Assembly: GCA_033763335.1 (NCBI GenBank)
Contig: JANRKU010000055.1
Location: forward strand, 19,625-83,624
Length of the DNA stretch: 64,000 nt
Direction of reading: 5' to 3'
Source: GCA-2794515 sp033763335
GTDB taxonomy: Bacteria > Chloroflexota > Anaerolineae > Aggregatilineales > Phototrophicaceae
Part shown: piece by piece, positions 1-8,041 of the stretch
Numbering within the stretch: position 1 is the stretch's first letter
Layout: each line of letters begins with the position of its first letter
Notes under the pieces: generated by a model
The model's database searches: none
Told to the model about the DNA's origin: nothing
What the model saw: only the letters and a program-made list of their open reading frames with translations
Program-made: the position numbers and the translations under genes

Positions 1-355
1 AGAACGTGACCGCAAGCGTGTTGGCGACCAATTGGATAACACCCGTATCCGTATGGAACGTGAGCAAGATTCTGAAGTGCGCCGTGATTTGGAACGGCTG
101 GCACATCAATTAGAACAACAACTCGTCAATTTACAGTCCGTTGCCAATGGCATGAAACGTGCCGAAATTCAACTCGAAACCACACTTGCCACACTTGCCA
201 CCGTTTATGCACAAATGGCGAATTTGGGGACAAAAGAAGTGGATAGTGGAAAATCACAACGCTTACGCGAAGAAATTCAAAGTGAAGTGTTGAACCTCCA
301 AGATACCATTGATGCCATGAGCGAAGTGCAACAACAAACGCTCCGTAGTAGATAG
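1..355 (+). CDS. Coiled-coil protein, C-terminal part (5' truncated by window edge)
   Basis: The reading frame is open from the first full codon at base 2, so the gene starts outside the window; a TTG at 32 is internal rather than a convincing start. The visible 117 residues are rich in Glu, Gln, Arg and Leu with heptad-like spacing and no hydrophobic membrane segment, so they very probably form a long coiled coil. I recognise no catalytic motif. The stop lies 8 bases before the next ATG, so it is probably co-transcribed with the membrane TIR gene that follows. Function unknown. Confidence 0.7.
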   Translation, partial: ERDRKRVGDQLDNTRIRMEREQDSEVRRDLERLAHQLEQQLVNLQSVANGMKRAEIQLETTLATLATVYAQMANLGTKEVDSGKSQRLREEIQSEVLNLQDTIDAMSEVQQQTLRSR

Positions 356-363
356 GGACTATC

Positions 364-1626
364 ATGCCACGCATTTTCATCTCTTATCGGCGGGTAGATA
401 GCCATATCATCACGGGAAGAGTGCATGATTGGCTGGTCTTTGCCTTTGGAGAGAAAAATGTCTTTAAGGATGTAGACGATATTCCGCCCGGTATGGATTT
501 TAGGATGGTATTACGCAATGCACTCGATAAGTGCGATGCTGTTTTAGCCGTCATCGGAAGCGAATGGCTCGAAAATCGGGATTCACAAGGTCGGCGCAGG
601 ATTGATTTGCCCGATGATTTTGTGCGGATGGAAATCGAAGCGGCATTGAGCCGTGATGATGTGTTGGTTATCCCCGTATTGGTCAATGGGGCAGTCATGC
701 CCACTGTGGATGAGCTACCCCTAAAATTGCGCCCACTCGCCTATCGCAATGCGGTGATTATCCGCCATGACCCCGATTTTCAACGCGATATGGCACGCCT
801 GATTGACCAATTAAGTCGTATTCGGGGCAAAAAATTGGTATTTGCGGGCAATAAACCCGTTGCACCGTCTATCCATCCACAATTCCACACGCCCGAAATG
901 CGGAATAGTGTCGAAAAACTCATCGCCCATCTCAATCGCCCTACATCGTATGCCACAAACGATATGCTGGCTACACCTGTGCCTGCCCTTATGACCAACG
1001 AAGCCGTTATGCGTCCCCGTGTAGATACACAACAATTGGCATTTTTGGGCATGGCATTTGTCCTCACGTTGGCTGTTATCCTCACCTTAGTGATGTTGTT
1101 GGGGCAAGCCCCAGATGTAACCCCTGTTATCGCACAATCTGTCACCGAAACCGCGACTGTGCAACCATCCCCTGCCAATTTTACCGCAGAAGTGCGGGGG
1201 ATAATTCCGCCTGTCGTGTTTGAATCTGACCCCACCAAGACCTTAGAACCCACCTTTACCCCCACCCCAACCGATTTGCCATCCGATTTCACCGCAGAGC
1301 CGACCATTGAGTGGATAAATGAGGCGACAATCACTGCCCGCGCCCCACTCATCCAAAGTGCCATTCGGCGTAATAGCACGCCGTTTGGATGGCAGGCGGG
1401 CATGGATGTGGTTGTGGTACAAGATACCGCCCTTTACTCAGAAGCGGGTAATTGGGAGAGTCCGATAGGGTTATTAAATGCGGGGACAACCGTTTCTCTC
1501 CGTTTGGGCAGACATAATGGGCGGTCTTTGCTGTGGTATTACGATAGCGAGGACGTGTGGTTTGCTGTGAACACCGATACTGAATTTGGTTGGTTGCCAT
1601 TACGAGTCCTCACATTGCCGAATTGA
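364..1626 (+). CDS. TIR-domain membrane protein with C-terminal SH3-like domain
   Basis: Residues 1 to about 150 form a bacterial TIR domain: it opens with MPRIFISYRR, has the aspartate-rich DVDDIPPG loop, and Glu90 (in DDFVRMEIEAAL) sits where the catalytic glutamate of NAD-cleaving TIR domains is found. A single hydrophobic segment follows at about 225-247, then a Pro/Thr-rich linker of the TPTFTPTPTD type, then a beta-rich C-terminal domain at about 345-418 that looks like a bacterial SH3 (SH3b) module. The predicted layout is a cytoplasmic TIR, one membrane anchor and an external SH3-like domain. It starts 8 bases after the preceding coiled-coil gene and is followed by a second TIR-membrane gene. 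NAD hydrolysis or signalling is an inference from the family. Confidence 0.85.
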   Translation: MPRIFISYRRVDSHIITGRVHDWLVFAFGEKNVFKDVDDIPPGMDFRMVLRNALDKCDAVLAVIGSEWLENRDSQGRRRIDLPDDFVRMEIEAALSRDDVLVIPVLVNGAVMPTVDELPLKLRPLAYRNAVIIRHDPDFQRDMARLIDQLSRIRGKKLVFAGNKPVAPSIHPQFHTPEMRNSVEKLIAHLNRPTSYATNDMLATPVPALMTNEAVMRPRVDTQQLAFLGMAFVLTLAVILTLVMLLGQAPDVTPVIAQSVTETATVQPSPANFTAEVRGIIPPVVFESDPTKTLEPTFTPTPTDLPSDFTAEPTIEWINEATITARAPLIQSAIRRNSTPFGWQAGMDVVVVQDTALYSEAGNWESPIGLLNAGTTVSLRLGRHNGRSLLWYYDSEDVWFAVNTDTEFGWLPLRVLTLPN

Positions 1627-1658
1627 GTTTGTGCGCTAGAATAGAGAACAAAATGAGT

Positions 1659-1680
1659 GGACATGCACTTTTGCATGTCC
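1659..1680 (+). terminator. Hairpin between the two TIR genes
   Basis: A perfect 9-bp stem (GGACATGCA at 1659-1667 with TGCATGTCC at 1672-1680) and a CTTT loop. It lacks a downstream T-run, so it may be an attenuator, mRNA stabiliser or repeat remnant and not a true intrinsic terminator. Confidence 0.35.
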
Positions 1681-1739
1681 CTAAACCCATTTTGTAGGGA
1701 TATGGGCGACCATGCAGTCTGCATTGAAAGGCAACCAAT

Positions 1740-2384
1740 ATGCTCAATATTTATCTATCCTATCGTAAAGAAGATAACCCCCTTTTGGTCAAGCGCATTT
1801 ATGACAAACTCGCCAACGAATTTGGGGCGAGTAGTGTCTTAAAAGATGTCTATGATAGCCGCGATATCCTCAAGCCATCTGCGCCAAACCCCATTGGTGA
1901 GGTGCAATGGGCGATTAATCGCTGTGAGGTGATGTTGGTCATCATTGGGCGATACTGGCTCGTTGATAAATTTGGAAAATCGTTATTAAGTAACCCACAA
2001 GACCTTATTTTACAAGAATTGGGCTTTGCTTTTACCCGCAAAGGATTGCCGATTATCCCTGTTTTGATAGATGGGGCAAAAGCACCCACCGAAGCCCAAT
2101 TGGGACCCGCCTTGCGTATTTTGGCGCTCAAAAATCCCGCTATGGTGCGCGATAATGACGAATTTGAGCGCGACATGATGCGCCTGATGGATCAATTGAA
2201 TAAATTGGTCTCTGGGCAAATTAGCGGGTTGCGTTCCCTGACAGAGCCAGAAGGTAAACCAGAAGAATTTTCTGCAAACATTGTCAAACGGCGACAATCT
2301 ATCACCTTTATGGGGTTAGCCATTGGTGCAGGGGTTGGATTGCTTATCTTGGCGTTATTATTATTGCAAAGCGTCCCACAATAG
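1740..2384 (+). CDS. TIR-domain protein with C-terminal membrane anchor
   Basis: 214 residues. An N-terminal TIR domain (MLNIYLSYRKED, about 1-150) carries Glu93 (DLILQELGFAF) in the expected catalytic position; the sequence then runs through a short linker into a hydrophobic C-terminal helix at about 187-210 that ends the protein. It is thus a tail-anchored version of the preceding TIR protein and probably its paralogue, as both share the IPVL(V/I)(N/D)GA strand and a late D-E/F-RDM-RL-DQL segment. It lacks the external SH3-like domain. The next gene, a nucleotide-transporter-like protein, starts 6 bases after the stop, which suggests one transcript. Confidence 0.85.
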   Translation: MLNIYLSYRKEDNPLLVKRIYDKLANEFGASSVLKDVYDSRDILKPSAPNPIGEVQWAINRCEVMLVIIGRYWLVDKFGKSLLSNPQDLILQELGFAFTRKGLPIIPVLIDGAKAPTEAQLGPALRILALKNPAMVRDNDEFERDMMRLMDQLNKLVSGQISGLRSLTEPEGKPEEFSANIVKRRQSITFMGLAIGAGVGLLILALLLLQSVPQ

Positions 2385-2390
2385 TATTTT

Positions 2391-4067
2391 ATGACCCATA
2401 TTATTAAACAATCTCTACATATTCACGAGGGAGAAGGGCGCATGGTGGCGCTCTTTCTGATTCATTCATTTTGTAATGGCATCACCATTGGCTTTATGGG
2501 CGCATCGGTGAGTGCCTTATTTCTCACCCGATACACCCCTGCCGATATTCCGCAGATGTATATCGTCTCGACCAGCATGATTTTTGTCACGGGGACAGTT
2601 TATCATCACCTTAGCCAAAGAATTGCCTTTCGGCGCTTGCTCACCGCCAATTTGAGCTTTTCATTTATGATGATACTCACCCTCACGCTGGCTTATCACC
2701 TGATTGACGACCCATTTCCAGCCTTGCTCCTCGCCGCCAGTTTTGAACTGGTTTGGGTGATGAATAGTCTTGAATTTTGGGGACTAGCGGGCAAATTATT
2801 CGATGTCCGCGAAGCGAAGCGCCTGTATGGGTTGATGGGTGCGGGGGAGGTGGTGGCAATTATTATCAGTGGCTTTTCCATCCCCCTGATTGTGCCATTT
2901 ATTGGGACTGAAAATGTGTTATTTATCGCCCTCACGGGTACAGGGTTGTCGTGGGTTATGATGCGACTCATCACCCATCATTATGCCTATCAATTGCCAC
3001 AACAAAGTGATGTGCAGGGCAATGCTCCTCGTCCTGATGCGCTCGCGCCAGAGCGTCATTATATTTTGCTGATTTTTATGTTGGTGGGGTTAACGATTTC
3101 GTCTTTATATGTGGTAGATACGGCATTTTATGACCAAGCCTCGCAGTTATACCCTGATGAAGGTGAACTCGCCAGTTTTCTGGGGATATTTTTCTCGGTG
3201 GCGGGGATATTGCAACTCGCCAGCAGGACAATTTTTACAGGATTATTGCTCAGGCGGTATGGCGTGATAATCGGCTTATTGGTTTTGCCGAGCCTGCTCA
3301 TTTTAGGCGGGATGGGTGTGTTCATTGGGCTAGGATTAGGCGATGCGATGGTCATCGTATCGGCGGTCATCCTCATGAAATGGGTGGATAGAGGCTTACG
3401 TTTTACATTGAATCAATCCACCATCCTCATTTTATATCAACCCTTGCCGATTCATCAGCGTGTGCCTGTACAAGCCCGCGCAGAAAGCCATATTGAGGCG
3501 ATAGCGGGTTTTTCGGTGGGGGTATTGTTGCTCTTTTTGACCAACACCATCGGTTTTGGCACAGTAGAACTCATTTTGTTACTGATGGTCATTTGTGTGG
3601 TATGGATAGGCATTGTATTTGTCATTCGCAAGCCGTATGTGGGCATGTTGGTGCAAACCCTCACCACACAACGCCTGACCACTACCGATACGATGCAGGT
3701 CGAAATGATTGCGCCGATTATCGGCGATGATATGGATGTTGAATCTGTTCATCAAAAAATTATTGCAGAGGCAGAAATAGCCCTCACGCACCTAGAAAAT
3801 GGGGCGCATGATGACCTTTATCATGCCAAAACGCGGATTCTACGCTGGGTGTCGCGGGTTGTGCATCCGCCAGAATTGATTTTTGAGATAGAACAGCATA
3901 TTTTGTTGCCCATCAAAGAACGACGGGCATACGCATTAGAGGCGCTTGATATGTTATTGATGTCACCGATTAAGCCAGTAGTGATGCCGTTATTTGAGGA
4001 AATCCCGCCAACATCCCAAGCAAAAAAATTACGTGAGGCACTAAATCGTTTGCCAATGGTAGACTAA
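2391..4067 (+). CDS. Npt1/Npt2-like nucleotide transporter family (MFS-type) membrane protein
   Basis: 558 residues with about ten to twelve hydrophobic helices in the first 410 residues and a hydrophilic helical C-terminal tail. The start (IHEGEGRMVALFL), the EAKRLYGLMGAGEVVA segment near residue 140-155 and the overall layout recall the Npt1/Npt2 (Tlc-like) nucleotide transporter family as found in free-living bacteria. In intracellular bacteria this family exchanges ATP/ADP or imports NAD and nucleotides; the substrate here cannot be read from sequence. It follows a tail-anchored TIR gene by 6 bases, so it may share a transcript with NAD-consuming TIR proteins. A generic major-facilitator protein is the alternative. 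Confidence 0.65.
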   Translation: MTHIIKQSLHIHEGEGRMVALFLIHSFCNGITIGFMGASVSALFLTRYTPADIPQMYIVSTSMIFVTGTVYHHLSQRIAFRRLLTANLSFSFMMILTLTLAYHLIDDPFPALLLAASFELVWVMNSLEFWGLAGKLFDVREAKRLYGLMGAGEVVAIIISGFSIPLIVPFIGTENVLFIALTGTGLSWVMMRLITHHYAYQLPQQSDVQGNAPRPDALAPERHYILLIFMLVGLTISSLYVVDTAFYDQASQLYPDEGELASFLGIFFSVAGILQLASRTIFTGLLLRRYGVIIGLLVLPSLLILGGMGVFIGLGLGDAMVIVSAVILMKWVDRGLRFTLNQSTILILYQPLPIHQRVPVQARAESHIEAIAGFSVGVLLLFLTNTIGFGTVELILLLMVICVVWIGIVFVIRKPYVGMLVQTLTTQRLTTTDTMQVEMIAPIIGDDMDVESVHQKIIAEAEIALTHLENGAHDDLYHAKTRILRWVSRVVHPPELIFEIEQHILLPIKERRAYALEALDMLLMSPIKPVVMPLFEEIPPTSQAKKLREALNRLPMVD

Positions 4068-4075
4068 TGCCAATA

Positions 4076-4600
4076 TTAGTTTGCCAAATGGAGCGCCCGT
4101 TTGTGTGCGCCTGCTACACTGTCTTCATCATAACCTTTATCAAAGTCAAGTTCACTGTTTTTAAGGACACCTCGCATCAATTTGGCTAAAACTTCGAGTG
4201 TGCGAAGCCCCGATTTTTTTTCTGCATAAATCACAGTTGGCTTGAGTTTTCTATCTGATGTGATACGAATGACAGGCTCTGTAAATGCCCGTATAACGAT
4301 GATGCCTGGGCTTACCCCTTTTGATAGCAATACTAAAAATGCCACTTTGGTGGCAGGATTTTTTTCTAATTGCGCCAACATGACATCGCGCCCTTGCTTG
4401 AATAGTGGATTAATACTCTTGAGGGTCAATGATTCATGATAATACGCGGCGATGATAAATTTACTTATGTTATTTTCTTGGCTTTCAAAAACATAAAATT
4501 CAATGCTTTCGGGTGTATCTTCTGGCATGATTTTTATGTATCCCAATGCCAATAATGCTTCGCGCATATCTTCTGATTGTGTTTTAACCATTTGTCCCAT
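4076..4600 (-). CDS. Hypothetical protein, 174 aa
   Basis: I chose the ATG at 4600 because it has a good ribosome site (GAGGAG about 8 bases upstream); an ATG at 4642 is possible but would overlap the upstream gene more. The protein (MGQMVKTQSEDMREALL) has mixed alpha/beta character, no signal peptide and no motif I recognise. It overlaps the 3' end of the methyltransferase gene by 17 bases, so the two are probably translationally coupled. Its stop lies 8 bases from that of the convergent transporter gene. Confidence 0.6.
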   Translation of the reverse strand: MGQMVKTQSEDMREALLALGYIKIMPEDTPESIEFYVFESQENNISKFIIAAYYHESLTLKSINPLFKQGRDVMLAQLEKNPATKVAFLVLLSKGVSPGIIVIRAFTEPVIRITSDRKLKPTVIYAEKKSGLRTLEVLAKLMRGVLKNSELDFDKGYDEDSVAGAHKRALHLAN

Positions 4601-5396
4601 TTGCCTCGCTCCTCTTCTCACCAATGAGAATAATGACATCACCTATAAAAGTCATTTTGAATTCAATATGATAATTTTTACCGATTGCAATAATTTGATT
4701 TTCGACCTCATGCTTAGACCCAGTGACGTGTTTGCTCCATAGGGCTTTTCCTTCCCTGTAATGCGTGTTGTTATAAATGACAGGTTGGGTGATTGCTTTC
4801 AATAGTGACCAAAATGGAAACTTAACGCGATTTACCACACAATGTTTTATCAGATGCCATATAAAATGGACATAGCCTATGATGCGCCCATTTAACTCTT
4901 CACCAGCCTCATAAACTCTGTCTATCACCAGCATTTGTGCGCCATTGGATAGGCGCTTGGCAATATAATCTACCAAATAGATTAACCCAACTGATGGACC
5001 GACATAAGAGGCATATACTAAATCGGCTTCAGATATACTTTTATGCGCCGTCTTTTCAATTGTTTCATCATCTGACCCAATGGCGACATTCAAAATTTGG
5101 ATATGCGGATGATTTTTATAGTGTTGTTGGGCATATTGAGTGGCATTAGAGGATGCTTCTAACCCGATATAATGAATATCGGTTGGGGCATCTAAAAATT
5201 GGATAATAGGTGTTGTATTGGGACCGACTTCACATAGGCGAATAGGCTTTTTGCCTGTTTTACGGATATTTTTGAGGAGGGGTTTAATGAATGGCGCATG
5301 ATATATGCCTGTTGCAAATGGATAGTTTCCACCTGCCTCTTGTGCGATACGGTCATAAACTTCGGACGAAAAAGACAACATCTTATTTTTATCCAT
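4584..5396 (-). CDS. SAM-dependent methyltransferase-like protein
   Basis: 270 residues. The segment RLCEVGPNTTPIIQFL followed by IHYIGLEASSNATQYA resembles motifs I and II of class I Rossmann-fold methyltransferases, and a later acidic strand (EADLVYASYVG) fits motif IV. The central part (about 165-200) is hydrophobic and aromatic, which may shape a lipid-like substrate pocket. An AAAGGA ribosome site precedes the ATG. It overlaps the next minus-strand gene by 17 bases and is divergent from the acetyltransferase gene at 5549. The substrate is unknown. Confidence 0.6.
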   Translation of the reverse strand: MDKNKMLSFSSEVYDRIAQEAGGNYPFATGIYHAPFIKPLLKNIRKTGKKPIRLCEVGPNTTPIIQFLDAPTDIHYIGLEASSNATQYAQQHYKNHPHIQILNVAIGSDDETIEKTAHKSISEADLVYASYVGPSVGLIYLVDYIAKRLSNGAQMLVIDRVYEAGEELNGRIIGYVHFIWHLIKHCVVNRVKFPFWSLLKAITQPVIYNNTHYREGKALWSKHVTGSKHEVENQIIAIGKNYHIEFKMTFIGDVIILIGEKRSEANGTNG

Positions 5397-5548
5397 TTAT
5401 AATCCTTTCGCTAACCAAAAACAAACTACATATTCATTATATGCTATATACCTAAAATTGGATGTATATGCAAAAAAACCAAAACAATCTATTCATCCAA
5501 TACCCATTATGGTAGTCTATGTATGTGGGGCGCAACGAGGAATAGAAG

Positions 5549-6421
5549 ATGTCCATTGGTCTCACTGCACACGACTTTCGTTCTGCCATTCAAGCACTCC
5601 ATATGTCTGGAAAAGTCGTTTGTTTACATACATCACTGCGTAGCTTTGGGCGGATTCATGCCCCATCTCCCCAAATGGCGGCACAACTTATCATCGAAGC
5701 CTTTTTAGCCGAAGGGTGTACGGTCTTAGTCCCCACCTTTTCGCGTATTTATGAGGTATTGCCACCCGCCTCTGCTATGTTCATCCCCCACAATGCCATA
5801 GACCTTAAAAATATCAATCGGTTGTGGTATGACTATCTTGTGGCGGTGCGCTATGAATATAAAACACCCTATTTCACGCCGCAAAGCGATATGCTTGATG
5901 CCAAAGATATGGGGTTATTGCCCACCACCGTATTGAAGATGACAGGGCGCGTGCGGGGCAATCATCCCCTGATGTCTTTTACGGCGATTGGTGATAGGGC
6001 AGAATCGCTGGTAACAACCCAAACCCCACAAGATGGATATGCCCCCATGCGCGAACTCATCGCCCAAAATGGGATAGTGGGCTTATTGGGGGTGGGGTAT
6101 GAGCGCATGTCGTTGTTGCACCTTGCAGAAAAAGTCGCTGGTCGGCGCTTATTTATTCGTTGGGCATCCAATGAAAATGGGGATGTCATCAATGCCGAAG
6201 TTGGGGGATGCTCGAATGGGTTTGGCAAATTTGCATCGGTGCTGAATGCCCTCTCAAAAGTGGCGATTGTGGGCAAGAGTCTATGGCGTTTTTATGACGC
6301 ACAAGCCGTCCTAGAGCGTGCCAGCGCTCTCATCCGCAAAACGCCCACCATTACCCAATGTGACAATCCGACTTGTGCGTTTTGTCGGGATGTGCTATCA
6401 CAAAATCTAACATCAGAATGA
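5549..6421 (+). CDS. AAC(3)-family N-acetyltransferase
   Basis: 290 residues matching the aminoglycoside 3-N-acetyltransferase fold family. Family landmarks: the VCLHTSLRSFG strand near 30, a PTFSR strand near 70, RGNHPLMSFTAIG near 140 (compare the R-x-x-HP-x-x-S-x-x-A-x-G motif), and the acetyl-CoA-binding VGLLGVGYERMSLLHLAE near 185. The C-terminus carries a C-x4-C-x2-C cluster (CDNPTCAFC), seen in several chromosomal members and possibly metal-binding. Such chromosomal proteins often act on substrates other than aminoglycosides, so the name does not imply resistance. A GAGG site precedes the ATG. Confidence 0.8.
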   Translation: MSIGLTAHDFRSAIQALHMSGKVVCLHTSLRSFGRIHAPSPQMAAQLIIEAFLAEGCTVLVPTFSRIYEVLPPASAMFIPHNAIDLKNINRLWYDYLVAVRYEYKTPYFTPQSDMLDAKDMGLLPTTVLKMTGRVRGNHPLMSFTAIGDRAESLVTTQTPQDGYAPMRELIAQNGIVGLLGVGYERMSLLHLAEKVAGRRLFIRWASNENGDVINAEVGGCSNGFGKFASVLNALSKVAIVGKSLWRFYDAQAVLERASALIRKTPTITQCDNPTCAFCRDVLSQNLTSE

Positions 6422-6504
6422 GACTTGCCAAATTTGAAAATAAGTTCTATGCTGATAAAAGATAAAGCGCACGCAAACAATGATAAAATCACAGAGGGAT
6501 ATAT

Positions 6505-7947
6505 ATGAGCGAGAAACGCCGTATTTTCATTTCGTATGCCAGAGAAGATTCTGTTGAATTAGCCTATAAATTACGCGATAGCCTCATTGCCGCAGGTCAT
6601 AACACATGGATGGATACATCAGAAATCCACGCAGGAGCGAGCTGGTCACGCGATTTGGAAGATGCCATCGAGCGCAGTGATATTGTGCTGGCGCTTTTGA
6701 GTGTATCGGCGTATGTATCAGAAATTTGTCGTGCAGAGCAGATGCGAGCCATCCGCAAAAATAAGCGATTATTGCCCATTTTGGTGCAAACCGATGCTGA
6801 CCGCCCTATTTATTTGGAAAATATGCACTACCTCGATTTTTCCGATATGGGTCAATTTGACACGTTACTTCATCACCTTGTTGATTATATCGAGACGGGC
6901 AAAGTGCCACCGAGTATGGTCGCTCCAACAGGCGGAATTGCGCCTGCTACGACCAATTTACCCCCTAAAATGAAAACCACTCAAGCCATTCCCACCACAT
7001 CCACCGCACTCAAGCGCGATGTGCGGGCATTTCGGCGTTATATCACTGATTTGCGTGATGAAGCATGGCTTGGAGAACGTCACTGGTGGACATATTATCT
7101 TTTTCTTTATACCGATATGCCCAATGCCATTGAAATCCTCAAAAATGGGGTGATTCAACCACCTGTGAGGAAAACCAACGATAAAAATCGCTTATGGGAA
7201 TCTACGGTGGTGCGCCTGCATTTTCGTCCGCGTATGCCCGAATTATTTGGTGCAGAGGGGATTCGCCCGCGTGATGTGCAACCGAAATCGTATGTTGCTA
7301 CACCTGTTTTCTTTGTATTTGACCTAGAAAGTCTGCTCATCCAAGCCGATACTCGTTTTAGCGAGGGCGATGTGATGGTGAACCCCAAAACGTTCAAATC
7401 GGCAACGGCATTTCGGGATATGCCCTTTGAATTGATTTATCATGATTCACCCATTAGTGCAGAAGAACGCGATGAAATCATCTCTGCACGACGGGCGCAA
7501 GTCATTGTCCCGAATCAATTGCCATTGACCCATTTGCGCCATATTTGGTGTCGGTCAGAGGCAGAATATGAGACGCTCTATAACCTGTTGCCCGATGATT
7601 TATGGGCGCAATATGGCTCTAAATTGACAGCACGCACCGATTATGACCTGTATCATCGCTATTGGCTCTATGTGCAACAAGTCGAATTGAGCGCAGAGGG
7701 GGCTTTGTTTAGTTTTCACCCCTGCCATCAAAAACCGAATGAGCCATCACGCGATTGTACAACGCCGTTTGATGTGCGCTTAGAACTTGCTGTTAATGAT
7801 GTTATACAAATGATTGAATTGGGCGAGATAACATTGCAAAAAGAATTGGCAGTGGATTTAACCGCCTATGCCCTAACCGATAGATATACCATCAAATTAT
7901 TTTTGGATGATACACTCGCCTATTATGGCGAATATCGTGCGAAATAA
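6505..7947 (+). CDS. TIR domain fused to a DarT-like (DUF4433) ADP-ribosyltransferase-fold domain
   Basis: 480 residues in three parts. (1) TIR domain about 5-130: RIFISYARED start, catalytic-position Glu78 in SEICRAEQMRA. (2) After a Pro/Thr-rich linker (135-170), residues about 195-360 follow the order of DarT DNA ADP-ribosyltransferases: an N-terminal MPNAIEILKNGVI segment (compare DarT's NLxxIL-x-x-G), VVRLHFRPRMPELF (compare FYFxPRSPML), PVFFVFDLESLL, a FSEGD turn, and RRAQVIVPNQLPLTHLRHI (compare the catalytic strand AEFLV). In the last motif Gln332 sits where DarT has its catalytic Glu, and the usual N-terminal YH is YL here. (3) A beta-rich C-terminal part of about 110 residues is unassigned. 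No macrodomain (DarG) gene is adjacent. The TIR call is firm; the DarT assignment is from motif order only. Confidence 0.8.
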   Translation: MSEKRRIFISYAREDSVELAYKLRDSLIAAGHNTWMDTSEIHAGASWSRDLEDAIERSDIVLALLSVSAYVSEICRAEQMRAIRKNKRLLPILVQTDADRPIYLENMHYLDFSDMGQFDTLLHHLVDYIETGKVPPSMVAPTGGIAPATTNLPPKMKTTQAIPTTSTALKRDVRAFRRYITDLRDEAWLGERHWWTYYLFLYTDMPNAIEILKNGVIQPPVRKTNDKNRLWESTVVRLHFRPRMPELFGAEGIRPRDVQPKSYVATPVFFVFDLESLLIQADTRFSEGDVMVNPKTFKSATAFRDMPFELIYHDSPISAEERDEIISARRAQVIVPNQLPLTHLRHIWCRSEAEYETLYNLLPDDLWAQYGSKLTARTDYDLYHRYWLYVQQVELSAEGALFSFHPCHQKPNEPSRDCTTPFDVRLELAVNDVIQMIELGEITLQKELAVDLTAYALTDRYTIKLFLDDTLAYYGEYRAK

Positions 7948-7971
7948 GCATTTCCAGATTCTGTGGGGTGC

Positions 7972-8003
7972 TTGACCCAATAACGCTGTAAATGGGTTAT
8001 AAT
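7972..8003 (+). promoter_or_regulatory. Candidate promoter for the TPR histidine kinase
   Basis: TTGACC at 7972-7977 and a perfect TATAAT at 7998-8003, about 40 bases before the ATG at 8042. The 20-base spacer is longer than ideal, so only the -10 is convincing. Confidence 0.4.
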
Positions 8004-8041
8004 AAGGTGGTAAATCTGAAAAAGGTGAGGATACCCCGCCG

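Noticed and set aside
780..1403. Minus-strand frame of 207 residues under the first TIR gene
   Set aside because: It is antisense to the TIR-SH3 gene, whose motifs are clear; this frame has no domain resemblance.
5549..6421. Aminoglycoside resistance gene
   Set aside because: The AAC(3) fold is clear, but chromosomal members of the family with the C-terminal cysteine cluster often act on other substrates; no mobile element or resistance context is present.
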